Part shown: piece after piece, positions 63,751 to 64,000 of the stretch
Numbering within the stretch: the first letter of the stretch is position 1
Layout: each line of letters starts with the position of its first letter
Source of the DNA: Actinomycetota bacterium
Lineage (GTDB): Bacteria > Actinomycetota > Actinomycetes > Streptosporangiales > Streptosporangiaceae
Reading direction: 5' to 3'
DNA: 64,000 bases
Assembly (NCBI GenBank): GCA_019240215.1
Contig: JAFAYQ010000027.1
Span: forward strand, 30,331-94,330
Notes under the pieces: generated by a model
Told to the model about the DNA's origin: nothing
What the model saw: only the letters and a program-made list of their open reading frames with translations
The model's database searches: none
Made by a program: the position numbers and the translations under genes

Positions 63751-64000
63751 GTGACCAGGGACGCCAGCTTCAAGAAGGTTGTCCGGCGCCACGCCGGGGA
63801 GACCGGGCAGCGCTACACCGAAGCGCTGACCGATCTCGCGGGCCTCGGTGCGCGAATGCACCACGAGCCGGTTCCTGAGCGGCTAGTCGCTCATCTGCGC
63901 GATCGCTACGGCGTTGACCCGGTCGCGGCGACGAAGCTCAGTGTGCACAAGACCTACGTGTTCCGGATCGACCGCAATGACGGCAGCCCGTGGGTCGCCC
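63751..64000 (+). CDS. phosphotransferase-like protein, 5' part only
   Basis: GTG 63751, seven bases after AAGGGGAGG, opens a frame that runs off the window after 83 codons: TRDASFKKVVRRHAGETGQR, then YTEALTDLAGLGARMHHEPV, PERLVAHLRDRYGVDPVAAT and KLSVHKTYVFRIDRNDGSPW. An N-terminal SFKKVVRRHAxxTGQRYTEAL helix followed by a VFRIDRxxGxPWVA strand is how a group of actinobacterial aminoglycoside-phosphotransferase-fold proteins begin. The catalytic HxDxxxxN part is not in the window, so the call is tentative. Confidence 0.6.
   Translation, partial: MTRDASFKKVVRRHAGETGQRYTEALTDLAGLGARMHHEPVPERLVAHLRDRYGVDPVAATKLSVHKTYVFRIDRNDGSPWVA

Noticed and set aside
1..64000. tRNA, rRNA, CRISPR arrays, transposases, phage attachment sites
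   Set aside because: None could be recognised on either strand; no regularly spaced long repeats and no DDE or tyrosine recombinase motifs were seen.

Overview
The window is about 72% G+C chromosomal DNA. Dense short-gap operons, GTG starts, TANNNT -10 boxes that sit directly before start codons, F420/LLM-type oxidoreductases, MEDS/STAS proteins and MalT-type LuxR regulators all point to a filamentous actinomycete. The family cannot be fixed from the sequence alone. No rRNA, tRNA, CRISPR array, transposase or replication origin was seen. A+T-richer pockets near 7.1, 13.6, 22.4, 29.7, 35.2, 42.9, 52.2, 56.9 and 57.8-58.5 kb mark promoters or genes that look acquired.

Layout. 1-6.6 kb: a truncated LuxR/MalT ATPase regulator, a tandem pair of small paralogous proteins, a MEDS-STAS signalling protein, a MetE-fold protein, and a histidine kinase / response regulator / DUF4097 operon preceded by a perfect 20-bp palindrome. 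6.5-15.5 kb: a MarR regulator divergent from an LLM-hemerythrin fusion, FMN reductase and SDR, then a secreted phosphodiester-glycosidase-type protein, a lipase-like hydrolase, small exported proteins, a GNAT and a nucleotidyltransferase. 15.8-22.3 kb: APC permease, DeoR regulator, GMC oxidoreductase, SIS-domain sugar-phosphate enzyme, ROK kinase and GNAT, which together look like a catabolic operon for an amino sugar or sugar-amine conjugate. 23-29.6 kb: a minus-strand operon (cobK, a GNAT/enoyl-CoA-hydratase fusion, acyl-CoA ligase, thioesterase, YtcJ-type amidohydrolase) divergent from cobF.

29.9-40.3 kb is the most distinctive region: two paralogous single-module NRPSs (C-A-PCP-TE) flank a VioD / salicylyl-CoA-hydroxylase-type flavin monooxygenase, with a nucleoside-sugar-type epimerase/reductase overlapping the end of the second NRPS. 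Both NRPSs carry a degenerate condensation motif (the second His is Arg) and a thioesterase whose nucleophile position is Cys instead of Ser. This is a compact gene cluster for a small, probably hydroxylated, amino-acid-derived metabolite that I do not recognise.

40.3-52.2 kb: a gamma-family PLP enzyme, a MaoC-like protein that lacks the centre of the hotdog domain, a SnoaL-like protein, a 43-aa small protein divergent from a two-TM protein, a peptidoglycan-binding membrane protein, an AraC / MFS / alpha-L-rhamnosidase sugar-use locus, and a five-gene DUF2089 - small membrane protein - SHOCT-like - ABC ATPase - ABC permease operon behind an A+T-rich inverted repeat. 52.2-64 kb: a broken MFS exporter, a RelE-like/UvrD helicase fusion, a BlaI-M56 pair with three TACGTA boxes exactly 11 bp apart, a methyltransferase of lower G+C, a glutamic-type (G1) secreted peptidase, a HIT-like protein, a YeiH exporter with a divergent LysR regulator and a clean operator, and the start of a phosphotransferase-like gene.
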